Source of the DNA: Vombatus ursinus | Taxonomy: Eukaryota > Chordata > Mammalia > Diprotodontia > Vombatidae | Length of the DNA stretch: 64,000 bases | Assembly (NCBI RefSeq): GCF_900497805.2 | Contig: NW_020954630.1 | Span: 10,486,449-10,550,448 of the forward strand | Direction: 5' to 3' | Shown: in pieces, positions 1 through 9,302 of the stretch | Numbering within the stretch: the stretch's first letter is position 1 | Layout: every line of letters starts with the position of its first letter | Made by a program: the position numbers and the translations under genes | Notes under the pieces: model-generated | What the model was told of the DNA's origin: nothing | The model's input: the letters and a program-made list of their open reading frames with translations, nothing else | The model's database searches: none

Positions 1-165
1 AAAGGGATTAAAGATCATTTAGTACAACCCCCTCATTTTTAAGAAAATGGGGCCCAGAAAGATGAAGGGACCTGCCCAAAATCCCACAACAAGTAATAGA
101 GTCAGGATTCAAACTCAGGTCTGTTCACCAAACAACCAGGTCTATACCTACTGCATTTCAAAACC
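1..165 (-). mobile_element. MIR/CORE-type SINE fragment, reverse
   Basis: The piece reads as the reverse complement of a MIR-like SINE: a 'CCCCTCATTTTTAAG' stretch, then the complement of the 'GTGACCTTGGGCAAG' core and 'CAGGATTCAAACTCAGGTCT', the reversed B-box region. It is strongly diverged and runs off the left edge. Confidence 0.6.
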
Positions 166-234
166 CATCTACTTAAGGAATTTAAAAACATAAATAGCTT
201 TAAGAAGTGTTCATGCCAGGAGACTGCCGAGGGA

Positions 235-530
235 GGCTTTTTAAGGGGAAGTAAGCCCTATCTGGTGGCATAGAAGAAAGAGTGCCAGTCCAGGATCCAG
301 GAAGACCTGAGTTTGAATCCTGCCTCAGAGACCTCCAAGCTGTGTGACCCTGGGAAAGTCACTTAATCTCTGTTTGCCTCAGTTTCCTCATCGGTAAAAA
401 GGGGATAATAATAGTACCTGCCTTCTAGGGTTGTTGCGAGGATCAAATGAGAGCATAATTATAAAACACTTATCAAAGTGCTCGGCACATAATAAGCACT
501 ATGTCAATTTTATCTATTATTATTATTATT
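235..530 (+). mobile_element. CORE-SINE (marsupial MIR-like), near full length
   Basis: The tRNA-like head (GAGTTTGAATCC B box), the core 'GCTGTGTGACCCTGGGAAAGTCACTTAA' region, 'CCTCAGTTTCCTCATCGGTAAAA', the tail 'GTTGTTGCGAGGATCAAATGAGA...GCACATAATAAGCACTATGTCA' and a terminal (ATT)n are all present in order. This is the complete layout of the long-tailed CORE-SINE that recurs through the window. Confidence 0.85.
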
Positions 531-625
531 CATTCATTCATTTGCTCACTCATCCAGTCAACAAAACTTTATAATAAATATGAGTCTACTGTGAGAAGGT
601 AGGCACTGACGGAGATATTTTTTTA
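531..625 (-). mobile_element. L2 LINE 3' end fragment, reverse
   Basis: Begins with CATTCATTCATT and continues as the reverse complement of the L2 3' end (tail TGAATGAATG, 'AATAAATATTTG', 'GTGCCTGGCAC'). It abuts the preceding SINE and is badly diverged. Confidence 0.5.
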
Positions 626-1134
626 AAAAACCTATACAAAGATAAATAATAATTTTGTTAATGTCTGACTGGATGATTTTTTTTCTGCCTATATACCAAC
701 TGGGATATTTCAGCAGCAAGGAAAATTTTACGTGGCTTTGAACCATCCTTTCTCCATTGGAAACACACTTCTGAAATTATAACACAGGGCAATTAAAAAG
801 GGACATTTACTTTACAAAATTTCATTTCATAAATAGATACTACAAAGAGATTACGTGAAGTTACATCAAGAGCAGTATCTGTAAGCCATTTGCATTACTT
901 TGCCCTAAATTATAGAATGATAGAAATAATCAATTTACAAGCTCTGCCTTGTCGTACCCAACTAAGATTCTATCCTGTTATAAGACTGTAAATCATCCTT
1001 CTTATTTCCATGGCTATACTCAACATCTCTTCCCCTCCCCTAATCAACCCACTAAGGGAGGAGGTGTGATAAATGAGAGTGGAAAGAATATAAATTAGGA
1101 GTCAGAAAACCTTGATTCTAGGTCTGTCATAATG
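626..1134. other. Unique sequence, nothing recognised
   Basis: AT-rich non-repetitive DNA. A faint SINE-head match (AGGAGTCAGAAAACCTTGATTCTAGG) lies near its right end at about 1095-1130. No gene, RNA or element is supported. Confidence 0.5.
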
Positions 1135-1235
1135 GACCATTCATTCATTAATATATTCAACAAGCACTTATTAAATACCTACTATATGCCAGGTACTTAG
1201 ATAGGCACTAGAGATATAAAATCAAAACAGAAATG
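1135..1235 (-). mobile_element. L2 3' end fragment, reverse
   Basis: CATTCATTAATATATTCAACAAGCACTTATTAAATACCTACTATATGCCAGG is the antisense L2 terminus. It runs through the 'CACTAGAGATATAAAATC' region before fading. Confidence 0.7.
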
Positions 1236-1869
1236 TCCCTGGTGGTAGTCATCTTCTCCTATGAGCAGTTGGTTTTTGGGTTTTTTTTGTTTTGTTTTTC
1301 AAATGTCACCTTCAGGGAAAAAGGTATGAGGTTGCTACCAAGGCTAAAAACATTTGAGCTATGAGCATGGCCCTTGGTGAAAGAGCACCCTACTCTGGCC
1401 AAGGGTCATTACAAGCATTTATACAATACAAACACATATTTAAATGCCTCAATAATGCAACAGTTATGAGAAATGTGATAGCCAAAGTCACCTCTAATTA
1501 TCAACTGCAACTGTTGACTTCTCCAGGAACATTGGAACTGTTCATTCCCACCATTCAGCTCCTGTAAAATGGAAGTCAAAATCTTTCTAGAATTTTCTTC
1601 AGGTTATCTTACCTACAACATTATTTTCTCCACTGGGTAAAAATTAAATGGTTCCCTCACAATATCTCTTCAGCACCTTTCAAAGATGACAGTTCACTCA
1701 GTCTCTCAGGAAGGAAGTTCTCTTAGTCCTTTCTGTGCCTTTAATACTTTCTCTTAAACATGACAGTTACCGGTCAGTTCACCAAGACTGTCTTCCCTCT
1801 TGAAGATACAGTAACATGTAAAAGGAATGGCAAATAGGCAAATTTGGCTAAAAAGTAGCATGTAAATGA
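1236..1869. other. Unique sequence, nothing recognised
   Basis: Contains a short T-rich run near 1275-1300 and an open frame of 68 codons with no splice or codon support. I see no element, RNA or gene here. Confidence 0.5.
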
Positions 1870-2170
1870 GAGTACTATAAAATAAGCCTGGAAAGGAAGG
1901 AAGAAGCCAGATTGTTAAAACCTTTAAAATCAAAACAGATGAGTTTGTAATTCATCCTGGAAGCAAGAGGAATTCACTGGAGCTTCTCAAGTAGTGGAGT
2001 GGTATAGTCAGCACAGTGCTTTTAAGAATATCAGTTTGGCAGCTTTGTGGAAGATGGATTGGAGAGGAAATAGTCTAGAGGCATGGAGACCAATTAGGAA
2101 GCTATTTCCATAGTCAAAGGAAGAAATGATTAGGGCCTAAATTAGGGTGGTGATTGTATAAGTAGAAAGA
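1870..2170 (-). mobile_element. L2 3'-region fragment, reverse
   Basis: Read antisense, the segment follows the C-terminal coding part of L2. Its landmarks 'GGAAGATGGATTGGAGAGG', 'GAGACCAATTAGGAAGCTAT' and 'GGGTGGTGATTGTA' match the reversed L2 'ctgcaatagcctcctaactggtctcc' region. It has many substitutions and no open frame. Confidence 0.7.
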
Positions 2171-2179
2171 AAGGCAAGT

Positions 2180-2275
2180 AACTGAAAATCTTTCCAGGTC
2201 TCAGTGTCCCAGTCTGTAAAACAGGAAAAGCAATGGCTTCTCTACCTACTTCATGGAGATTGTGTGAGGCTCAAA
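2180..2275 (+). mobile_element. MIR-type SINE 3' part
   Basis: The MIR-like core 'TCTCAGTGTCCCAGTCTGTAAAACAGG' is followed by 'GATTGTGTGAGGCTCAAATGATAT'. The head is missing, apparently truncated against the L2 piece to the left. Confidence 0.55.
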
Positions 2276-2299
2276 TGATATAATCAATGTGAAGGTGTT

Positions 2300-2480
2300 T
2301 TGAAGGGTCTAACATGGGAAGTAAAGCATATATCCAATGACTGGAGAATAGTTGAACAAACCACAATCTATGACTGACTTGGGCTACTACTGTGCTCCAA
2401 GGAAAAAACCAATAAGAAGATTTTAAAGAAATATCATATGAAGCAATGCAAAGCCAATGCTGGTAACAAGCTAATGAGGC
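2300..2480 (+). mobile_element. Possible L1 ORF2 3'-end fragment
   Basis: 'ATATCCAATGACTGGAGAATAGTTGAACAAACCACAATCTATGA' resembles the end of marsupial L1 ORF2, which is clearer at 43640-44150 in the same window. Only that stretch is convincing; the rest is too decayed. Confidence 0.35.
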
Positions 2481-2744
2481 TGAAATCCACATCCTTCTCT
2501 TCTAGTGATAATCAGTAAACCACAAAAGCAGAAAATGCCAAGCACCATCAGTCCTAAGCACTCTACAATTGTGCTTAACTGTGTTCCCAGCATGTACTTA
2601 GGGAATTTCAGGTGGGTGTTAGAAGGGAAGTGTCTGTTGGGTCAAAACAAAATATTATCATTTCTTTTAAAAGTATAAAGCTCTATGAAAATGGGAGGTG
2701 ATATTCTCCATTACCGCATGGAGTCACATGAGTGATGTAGATTG

Positions 2745-2900
2745 CTACTGATCTTTTGTTTTCGAAGAGGACCAATGACATCACAATGTTGGGGTTGAGG
2801 TATAGTGTATTTGGCTGCTGCTGAGCAATCCAATATGTGCCTGGAATGCTCAAACACAAGTTGGGCACAAGTAGTCCATTAGAATATTTGGGATGGAGAT
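2745..2900. mobile_element. Interspersed repeat, family not resolved
   Basis: The block around 'TTTTCGAAGAGGACCAATGACATCAC', then 'TTGGGCACAAGTAGTCCATTAGAATATTTGGGATGGAG', is a sequence I recognise as recurrent in marsupial genomes. I cannot name the family or its orientation. No terminal repeats are visible. Confidence 0.4.
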
Positions 2901-2999
2901 GCCTCTAGATCTGCACCCTCAACTTTCCTCATAGACCAACTCTCACAATCATATATTAATATTGAAAAAAAACCCATCATTTAGGGACTTGTATAGTTA

Positions 3000-3550
3000 C
3001 TGCTGACATACAGTCCCTCCACATGCTGCCTGCCCTCTCCCTCATCCTTGAGAAGAACTTAGGGTTTGATGACATCCCCACAAATTGCACTACAGCATTT
3101 TTATGAAAAATTATAGATAAGTTTTGTTCTTATATCACCTTAGCTCCTAATGTAATCCTCCCCTGCTCACCACCCAGGCCAAGGACTGTTCCTGGTAACA
3201 AATGAAAAAGAAAGAGAAAGAGGGAGAGCGCTTGAGTAACTCTAACTAATTCATAAACTGAGTCAGATGTAACATTCCATGGCCACAATCTGCCACCTCT
3301 ATAAAGAAAGGAGTGTAACCTAAGTTTTAGGGCTAAATAATTTTGCTCTTTTCCTGGCAATTCAACATGAACTACCTTAGAGAACAAGAAACATGAACTA
3401 GATCCTGGCTACAGGAAATGTCTAGGATTCTTCAGTAGAGTCCTAGAGATAATACCTACTTATAATATTTACAAAGTTAGAGAAAAAAGCAATGGTGTCT
3501 ACAGGGAGGCCAGCTGTAAGCAGAGAGGACAGATGGGGAGGGTTGGCTCA
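3000..3550. other. Unique sequence, nothing recognised
   Basis: Non-repetitive DNA without recognisable elements or convincing coding potential. It ends at the dinucleotide repeat. Confidence 0.45.
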
Positions 3551-3554
3551 AAAT

Positions 3555-3557
<3 letters not shown>

Positions 3558-3591
<34 letters not shown>
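3558..3591. repeat. (AC)n microsatellite
   Basis: Uninterrupted AC dinucleotide run of about 17 units. Confidence 0.97.
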
Positions 3592-3593
<2 letters not shown>

Positions 3594-4201
3594 CAAAACT
3601 AAGCCTTGAGTGAGCTGCAGAAACATCATCATTGAACCCATTCAGAATAAACATGTTACACTTCCCTACCAAACAACCAAATCACCCGATGGCTGTCATG
3701 TATCCTTAACAATTGCTGAAGTCAATATTGATTTTCTGTGTTCTATTCCATATTGTTTAGGGGGTATTTCTTTTCATTCCCCTTTAAGGAATTATGACAC
3801 TTTTTTTTTTCTTATTCTTCTCCCCACCCCTACTTTTGACATATAGCTCAATACTTCAGGAGATTCTTGCCAGGAAATAAATCCATAGTTGTTTTCATGA
3901 CAGCAAATTACATGCCAAAGAATGACATTTAAATGCTGAATTTTAATGGCTTGTCAGGAGAAATGAAATGTATTTTAAAAAATTTAATACACAAGAGAAC
4001 AATGTCTCTGACTGTGAAATAATGCTGCTTGTAGTAGACAAGTATGGTAAATACAACATGAACTTATAAGTGTATCTTCATAGAGAAAAAACACACAATT
4101 AATTCACAGCTATCCTTCCTTGTCCACAATGCAGATTCTGTCATGCTAGTACCAACTGAAAACTTTCTCTCTGCCCAGACATGTCTCTGAGACCACTAAG
4201 G

Positions 4202-4278
4202 CAAAAAAAAATAAATAAAAACAAAACAAAACAAAAACAAAAAACAACAACAACAACAAAAAAACAACAACAAAAATC
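4202..4278. repeat. A-rich (AAAAC)n/(AAC)n tract
   Basis: An A-rich stretch moves from AAAT/AAAAC units to (AAC)n and back to A-rich. It may be the expanded poly(A) tail of a decayed retroposon, but no body can be assigned. Confidence 0.85.
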
Positions 4279-4287
4279 TTTCTAAAA

Positions 4288-4455
4288 TCATGGAATCACA
4301 GAATGTGAGTGCTGAAAAGGACCTGCAAGAGCATCTAGTAAAATCCCGTAGAGTTGCAGATAAGGAAAGAGTTCCAGAGATGTGTGCAAGCATGGCCAAT
4401 GGCACATAGCTAGAGACATTAGGATTAAAACCCAGCATTCTTGATTCCCAACAAG
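4288..4455 (-). mobile_element. MIR-like SINE, reverse
   Basis: The form 'ATCACAGAATGTGAGTGCTGAAAAGGACC...GCATCTAGTAAAATCC...GAGTTGCAGATAAGGAAAG...GGCACATAGCTAGAGACATTAGGATTAAAACCC' is the antisense MIR-like SINE type that starts with 'tagagctggaagggacc'. No flanking duplication can be identified. Confidence 0.65.
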
Positions 4456-4460
4456 AGGCT

Positions 4461-4484
4461 CGCTCTCTCTCTCATACACACACG

Positions 4485-4522
<38 letters not shown>
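4461..4522. repeat. (CT)n-(CA)n compound microsatellite
   Basis: CGCTCTCTCTCTC leads into CATACACACACGCACG and then a pure CA run. Confidence 0.95.
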
Positions 4523-4523
<1 letters not shown>

Positions 4524-4574
4524 CCTCTAAAAGTACAGACAAGTGCCTAGGTGTATAACCGGGCTACCTGGCAT

Positions 4575-4830
4575 GTACTATATAGTCAAAAGAATTCTAG
4601 ACTTAAAGTCAGATGGACTTGAGCTTAAAACCTGACTAACATGTACCAGCTGTATGATGCTGGGCTAGTCACTTAATGTCTATGAATCTCAGACTCTTCA
4701 TCTGTCAATAGACATATGACTAATACCCATCTCAGAAGGGTACTGTGTGGATCAAATGAGGTACTATAGGTAAAGTACTTTGCAAAGCATAAAATGCTAT
4801 ATGTTAGCCAACATTGTTGTTGTTTGAGGG
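4575..4830 (+). mobile_element. CORE-SINE, near full length
   Basis: Head 'AAAGTCAGATGGACTTGAGCTTAAAACC', core 'AGCTGTATGATGCTGGGCTAGTCACTTAATG', 'GATCAAATGAGGTACTATAGG' and tail 'GCATAAAATGCTATATGTTAGCC' are in the expected order. It is old, with many mismatches. Confidence 0.75.
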
Positions 4831-4905
4831 TAAAATCCCTCCTTAACCTCCAATGCCACTACCATTCTAGGGTAATCAAAATTCCTACCATTAAAGATTC
4901 ATTTT

Positions 4906-5060
4906 GGGACAGCTAGGTGGTGCAGTAGATAGAGCACTGGCCCTGAAGTCAGGAGGACCCTAGTTGAAATCCGACCTCAGACCAAACATTTGACACTTAC
5001 TAGCTGTGTGACCCTGGTCAAGTCACTTAACCCCAATTTCCTAAAAAAAAAAAAAAAAAA
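4906..5060 (+). mobile_element. WSINE1-like SINE, full length with target duplication
   Basis: Starts GGGACAGCTAGGTGGTGCAG, has the B box, 'CTAGCTGTGTGACCCTGG', and ends CCCCAATTTCCT followed by poly(A). Imperfect target-site duplications AAAGATTCATTTT (4893-4905) and AAAGATTCACTTC (5058-5070) flank it. It is one of the younger insertions here, and the source of my Australasian-marsupial reading. Confidence 0.88.
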
Positions 5061-5493
5061 GATTCACTTCTTTGGGTCAAGGCACTGGCTCTTAAACCCC
5101 CTTTTTTAAAGTGTAAATCTCCTGGGATACATTATATCCCTGCCTGCCATCAGTCTATGAAAGCATGAAAAATTTCACTGAAAGTCCCAAGATACACCCT
5201 GCTGGTAAATTCATATAACGTTAAAATACTAACATGTATATTCAAACACGAATCCTGCCTCTGTCATCTACCTACATCACAGAGAGCCCCCCAAAGAGAA
5301 CTGACCTTGCTCTATTGGGCAGTTGGCCATGAGTAAGGGCTATTGGATCACCAAATCAAAACTCCCCAGAATATGAAGTCATCAAAATCTGTCCCACTTA
5401 CCTAATAGCTTCCCTTCCTAAGCACATCTGCCCTTTATCCATCATATCAGTACCAGTACCTGCCTGCAGCTCATCTGAGTGCTTGTGTTAACA

Positions 5494-5955
5494 GCTAGGT
5501 AGCACAATGGACAGACTTTTAGATTTAGAATAAGGAAGTTTTTCTTCTTCAATCATGTCTGACTCTTCATGACCCGATTTGGGGTTTTCTTGGCAAAGAT
5601 ACTGGAATGGTTTTCCATTTCTTTCTCCAGGTCATTTTACAGATGAGGAAACTAAGGCAAACTGGGTGAAGTGACTTGCTCAGGGTCATGCAGGTAGGAA
5701 ATGTCTGAGGCCAGATTTGAACTCAGCAAGATGAGTCTTTGTGATTCCAGGCCAGGCAGTCTATCCACTGTCTAGCCCGAGAATAAAAAAGACTTGAAGT
5801 TTAAATACTGCCTCAGACACTAATTGGTTGTGTGACCCTGGAGAAGTCACTTCACCCAGTTTGCTTCAGTTTCCTCATCAGTAAAACAAGGGGTTGGACT
5901 TAATGACACATAAGATTTGTCCCTACAAGTTAGATTTGTGATTCTATCATTTCTT
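5494..5955 (+). mobile_element. MIR-like SINE split by a later SINE
   Basis: The head (AGCTAGGTAGCACAATGG, to 5538) and the body (5780-5955: ACTGCCTCAGACACTAATTGGTTGTGTGACC, then CAGTTTCCTCATCAG and 'GTTGGACTTAATGACACATAAG') belong to one plus-strand SINE. The reverse SINE at 5539-5779 separates them. The tail type with 'GGACTTGATGACC...AGATTTGTGATTCTAT' is distinct from the ATT-tailed CORE-SINE. Confidence 0.75.
5539..5779 (-). mobile_element. CORE-SINE of 'TTTGGGGTTTTCTTGGC' type, nested
   Basis: Reverse copy: 'CATGTCTGACTCTTCATGACCCGATTTGGGGTTTTCTTGGCAAAGATACTGG', 'CATTTTACAGATGAGGAAAC', 'GCCAGATTTGAACTCAG' and 'CTATCCACTGT'. Target duplications AGAATAAGGAAG (5527-5538) and AGAATAAAAAAG (5780-5791) show it landed inside the SINE of the previous entry. 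Confidence 0.85.
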
Positions 5956-5994
5956 GTTGATATATGATTTGCACTTATCTACATTATTTTGCTG

Positions 5995-6195
5995 CTGCAT
6001 ATACTTATTAGGGTTGTGTCCCAAAGCAAAGCAATTTGCTTAACCTCTCTCAGACTCAGGTACTTCACTGGTAAAATGGGGGTAACAGCCTCTATTTCAC
6101 AGGGGAAACAAATTTGTGAGGAACAGATAAGAGAACCTGTCAAGCACGTTGCAAACCTTAAAACACTGCATAAATACTGTTATTTTTGTGCTTCC
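5995..6195 (+). mobile_element. MIR-type SINE
   Basis: 'CAATTTGCTTAACCTCTCTCAGACTCAGGTACTTCACTGGTAAAATGGGGGTAACAGCC' is the MIR core. 'GTTGCAAACCTTAAAACACTGCATAAATACTGTTATT' is the tail. The head is eroded. Confidence 0.7.
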
Positions 6196-6339
6196 TTGAA
6201 AACAAGACTGCACCCTACTGACCCTGAAGGATACATCTAAGATTTCCAAAAGCAGAGACTGAGGAACAAAGGAAATTCAGGCATGGAGAATGAGCAAGGA
6301 CATGAAAGGGAAAAATAACCACCAAACATATACAGGGAT

Positions 6340-6402
6340 GGGTATATATAAAATACTTTGCAAATCTTAAAACACTTCATAAATGCTGGCTGTCATCAGC
6401 AT
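6340..6402 (+). mobile_element. CORE-SINE 3' tail fragment
   Basis: 'AAAATACTTTGCAAATCTTAAAACACTTCATAAATGCTGGCTGTCATC' matches the 3' end of the ATT-tailed CORE-SINE. The rest is absent. Confidence 0.6.
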
Positions 6403-6429
6403 CCCTCTCATCATTACAGTACTGTACAT

Positions 6430-6594
6430 GTAGTGGGACTGGTATAAGATAAGCTGGACATATGGGAAAGCAGCAGAATGGGGCTGCATCTGAATTCTGG
6501 ACTAAGAAAATTGGGACCTTATTCAGGAGGAAGAGAACCATTGATGGGTTCTGAGCACAAGAGTGGCATGATGACATTCCAGACTAAAATCTTA
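6430..6594 (-). mobile_element. L2 fragment, reverse
   Basis: 'AACCATTGATGGGTTCTGAGCACAAGAGTGGCATGATGA' is the antisense L2 coding end (compare the family's reversed 'gtcactcccctgctcaaaaccctccaatggc'). The left boundary is uncertain. Confidence 0.55.
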
Positions 6595-6793
6595 AGGGTG
6601 TTTTACCCCGAGGTCCATGAGCTCATTCTTGTTTTGGATATTTAGACATCTGCATTTTAAATATAAACGGTTTCCTCTGTAATTTGATGTATTTCATTTT
6701 ATGCGTTTAATAACATTACTCTGAGAAGTGATCCATCGACCACACTGGACTGCCAAAGGGGTCCATGACATAATAAAGGTTGAGAACCTGGGA
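6595..6793. mobile_element. Non-autonomous hAT-like DNA transposon (MITE), copy 1
   Basis: The ends are degenerate inverted repeats: left GTGTTTTACCCCGAGGTCCATGAG, right GGTCCATGAC...AAGGTTGAGAACCTGGG. The interior is AT-rich (TTTATGCGTTTAATAACATTACTCTGAGAAG) and non-coding. The same layout recurs at 47857-48110. The terminal form CAGGGGTTCTTAACCT is hAT-like, but the 8-bp target duplication is no longer visible. Confidence 0.6.
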
Positions 6794-6893
6794 GTAAATG
6801 GAAAGACCTGAATTGTCACTTTCTAAGCTTTTTTTTTTTTTTTTTTTAACATATGCATTCATTGAATAGGCTGAGCTGGAGATGGAAAGCAAA

Positions 6894-6917
6894 GGGGGGT
6901 GGGGGTGGGGAGAGGGG
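6894..6917 (+). other. G-quadruplex-type G run
   Basis: Four G runs of six, five, four and four bases are separated by T, T and AGA. This meets the usual G4 pattern on the plus strand. Confidence 0.7.
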
Positions 6918-8089
6918 AAAGGTGGCTTGAGGCAAGAGGAACAGGGGAAGAAAGAAGCAGGGTGAGGACCTATCAGTCAAGGACCAACTGCTGAATGAGA
7001 CTCCCCGAACAGGCCGCTCCATGTGGTAAAATGAGAAATAAAGAACCTAGTCGATGAGGCTGCCCTTGGGGACAGTCTCTACCCAGGAAGAGGCATCTGT
7101 GTGGTTTTCAGAAGGGACAGTCAGAATCCGTGTGGTCTGGCCCTGGCATTGTGCACAAACTCATTTCCCGCCCCTCACTAAACTAGTCTCAAAATCCTTT
7201 TTCATACTTACTTACACTATCTGTAGCTTCTCATTCAATAGATGTTTTCTGGTGCCTCCAAAAGAAAGGGGAAAGTGAAGCTTTCCTTTTTATATGTACA
7301 CACTAATTGATCATTACATTTGTAAGCTATTCTGATCTCTCTTACACATTCTCTTGGGCCTTTCTAAAGAAGCAAATAATCATTGAGGGGAAGGGGCAAG
7401 GGCTGGCCCCATTATTTCCAACTCTAAGACCCCACACCAAGCAGAGCCATGCTCCCAGCCTAGCCAGCAGGCATACACATGGCTCCCTCTGGATCCCATT
7501 AACCTTACTCCAGGATTGGCTACAGGAAGTTCATTGGGGATTGAGGTGTGACCCTGCTTTTCTAGCCCCAGGACTCCCTCCCTCTTTCCTATTCAACCAT
7601 GGCTGTCCAGGGAACTGTCAGACCCAGATGCTAGAATGGCATAATGGCTACCTCAAAAAGAAACATGTGATTCCCGCCCCCCAATACAAAATTTACATAC
7701 AGATAGGAATTAATCAGGAGTAACAAATAATATATCCCCCCTACCCGCCCCAACTCTCACACATATAAAATAATTCCCTGCCCAGAGATTTTCTAGCAAA
7801 ATAAGCTAAATTTCTCTTGGCATGGGAAGGAAAAAAAACCCTCAGAAACTTGTTCAAATGCAAATGACATTAGATCGTGTCTATTTCTATGATGGCACAC
7901 TGGGTAGTGAGTGAAACTTAGTGCAACGGTAGCCTAGTTCAGGATTCTGAACCAATGGTATGTCTCAAGGTTAGATAGGGAGTCATGAGCTCAACCCCAA
8001 AGGTGTATTACAGATTTTCAAATGTCAGAGCTTCCACCTCTCTTCCAATTGCAAGCTCTAGGGTTAAAAGGAGCAGACCATGAAAAATC
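6918..8089. other. Unique sequence, no element recognised
   Basis: Low-repeat DNA. It carries the longest open frame in non-repeat DNA (7307-7723, 138 codons). That frame has no recognisable domain, and no splice context is evident, so I do not call it a gene. Confidence 0.5.
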
Positions 8090-8338
8090 CTCATTAAGGT
8101 AATGACTTCTGTGCAAGTCTATTAAATGTGCTCTCTCTTTTTCCCCCAGTTACATCAGAACTGCGGCCAGTCTTTTGGTGTCACTGGTGAAACCTGCTGT
8201 TTGAAAAGTACAACCACTGGGGTGAGGTGTTGGAGGCAACACTGTCTAATTAAAGTAGCAGTGACCTGACAGAAATGTCTTCTTTACAACAGCGGCCTCC
8301 AGCATTGTTTAGAAAACCTCCCTGATGCATTGTTTGTA
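8090..8338 (+). other. Enhancer-like or exon-bearing unique island
   Basis: Non-repeat, moderately GC-rich sequence. It contains a polypyrimidine tract ending CCCCCAG at 8149 and a GGTGAGG donor-like site at 8221-8227. Between them lie 72 nt (8150-8221), open in one phase only and beginning L-H-Q-N-C-G-Q-S-F-G. It could be an exon or simply conserved non-coding DNA. No protein family was recognised. Confidence 0.3.
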
Positions 8339-8339
8339 T

Positions 8340-8361
8340 TGTGTGTGTGTATGTGTGTGTG

Positions 8362-8402
<41 letters not shown>
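8340..8402. repeat. (GT)n-(GA)n compound microsatellite
   Basis: TG-rich run with ATG interruptions, leading into a pure AG run of more than 30 bases. Confidence 0.95.
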
Positions 8403-8405
<3 letters not shown>

Positions 8406-8439
8406 ATAAGTATTTTTGAAGCTTCTTCTATGTGCCAGA

Positions 8440-8545
8440 GAAGGAAGGAAGGAAGGAAGGAAGGAAGGAAGGAAGGAAGGAAGGAANNNNNNNNNNAGGA
8501 AGGAAGGAAGGAAGGAAGGAAGGAAGGAAGGAAGGAAGGAAGGGA
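8440..8545. repeat. (GGAA)n tetranucleotide repeat with assembly gap
   Basis: GGAA/AAGG units on both sides of ten Ns at 8487-8496. The true repeat length is unknown. Purine-rich DNA continues to about 8610. Open frames here are repeat translations. Confidence 0.97.
8487..8496. other. Assembly gap (10 N)
   Basis: Ten Ns inside the GGAA repeat. The count is a placeholder size, not a measured length. Confidence 0.98.
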
Positions 8546-8998
8546 GAAAAGAAAAAAGAGAGAAAGGAAGAAAGAAAAAAAGAGAGGCAGAGAGAGGAGG
8601 GAAAAGAGAAATTCAACAACTCCAGTGAAAGACTGTCAATAATTTAGCACTAGAAAACACTTTTTGACATTCATTAAATACAGACCGTTAAACGTTTTGT
8701 TTTCAGCTTTCTAAAGGGTATTTTCAAGACATCAGAGGCAAGTAGGATTCACAACTCCAAAACACGTAATGAATTCAATCCTTGGACTTCCTTATTAAAT
8801 GATTCACAAGAAAGTTGTTATGCATGCTCCTGAGCCTTGACTGGCCACCCCAGGCTCCTCTCATCATCCTCTCTAGAACCTACAAGCTCTAGCATGAGGA
8901 AGATGAGGGTACGGTGGTATTAAGAAGGAGAAAATGGATAATAGCCTAACTCTTACGCCCTCCAAATCAGGGGCTAAAGGAAAACTGGCCACAGCTCA

Positions 8999-9055
8999 CA
9001 TCAATCAGTAAGCATTTGTTAAGCATCTACTATGTGCCAAGCATTATGCACATTC
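8999..9055 (-). mobile_element. L2 3' terminus, reverse
   Basis: 'TCAATCAGTAAGCATTTGTTAAGCATCTACTATGTGCCAAGCATTATGCAC' is the antisense L2 end. Confidence 0.75.
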
Positions 9056-9059
9056 GTCC

Positions 9060-9240
9060 CCCTTGGAATCGTAATCAGAATGTAAAGATGGAAGGGATAT
9101 TTAACTTTATCTAATCCAAACTCATTTTACAGAAGAAACTGACATACAGGGAGATCAAATGTCTTGCTCAAGGTCACAAAGTAACTCTGGTTTGAAGATC
9201 GAAAGGTGAGTTATTAATCCAGGATGTCCCAAAAGTCAAA
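9060..9240 (-). mobile_element. MIR-like SINE, reverse
   Basis: 'GGAATCGTAATCAGAATGTAAAGATGGAAGGGATATTTAAC', 'CTCATTTTACAGAAGAAACTGACATACAGGGAGATCAAATG' and 'CTCAAGGTCACAAAGTAAC' form the antisense MIR-like layout. It has inserted next to the L2 piece. Confidence 0.7.
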
Positions 9241-9302
9241 ACTCTCTGTGTATATCCACAGTTGGATCAAAATTAATCCCAGACTGGCAAAAATGAATGT
9301 GT

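Noticed and set aside
4906-5060. tRNA gene in SINE heads
   Set aside because: A and B boxes are retained in several SINEs, but the cloverleaf and anticodon arm are not; these are retroposons.
7307-7723. 138-codon frame in unique DNA
   Set aside because: No domain, no signal peptide or repeat pattern, no splice context, and codon usage is unremarkable; length alone is possible by chance over 64 kb.
8416-8647. K-E-G-R and P-S-F-L repeat frames
   Set aside because: GGAA microsatellite with an assembly gap inside.
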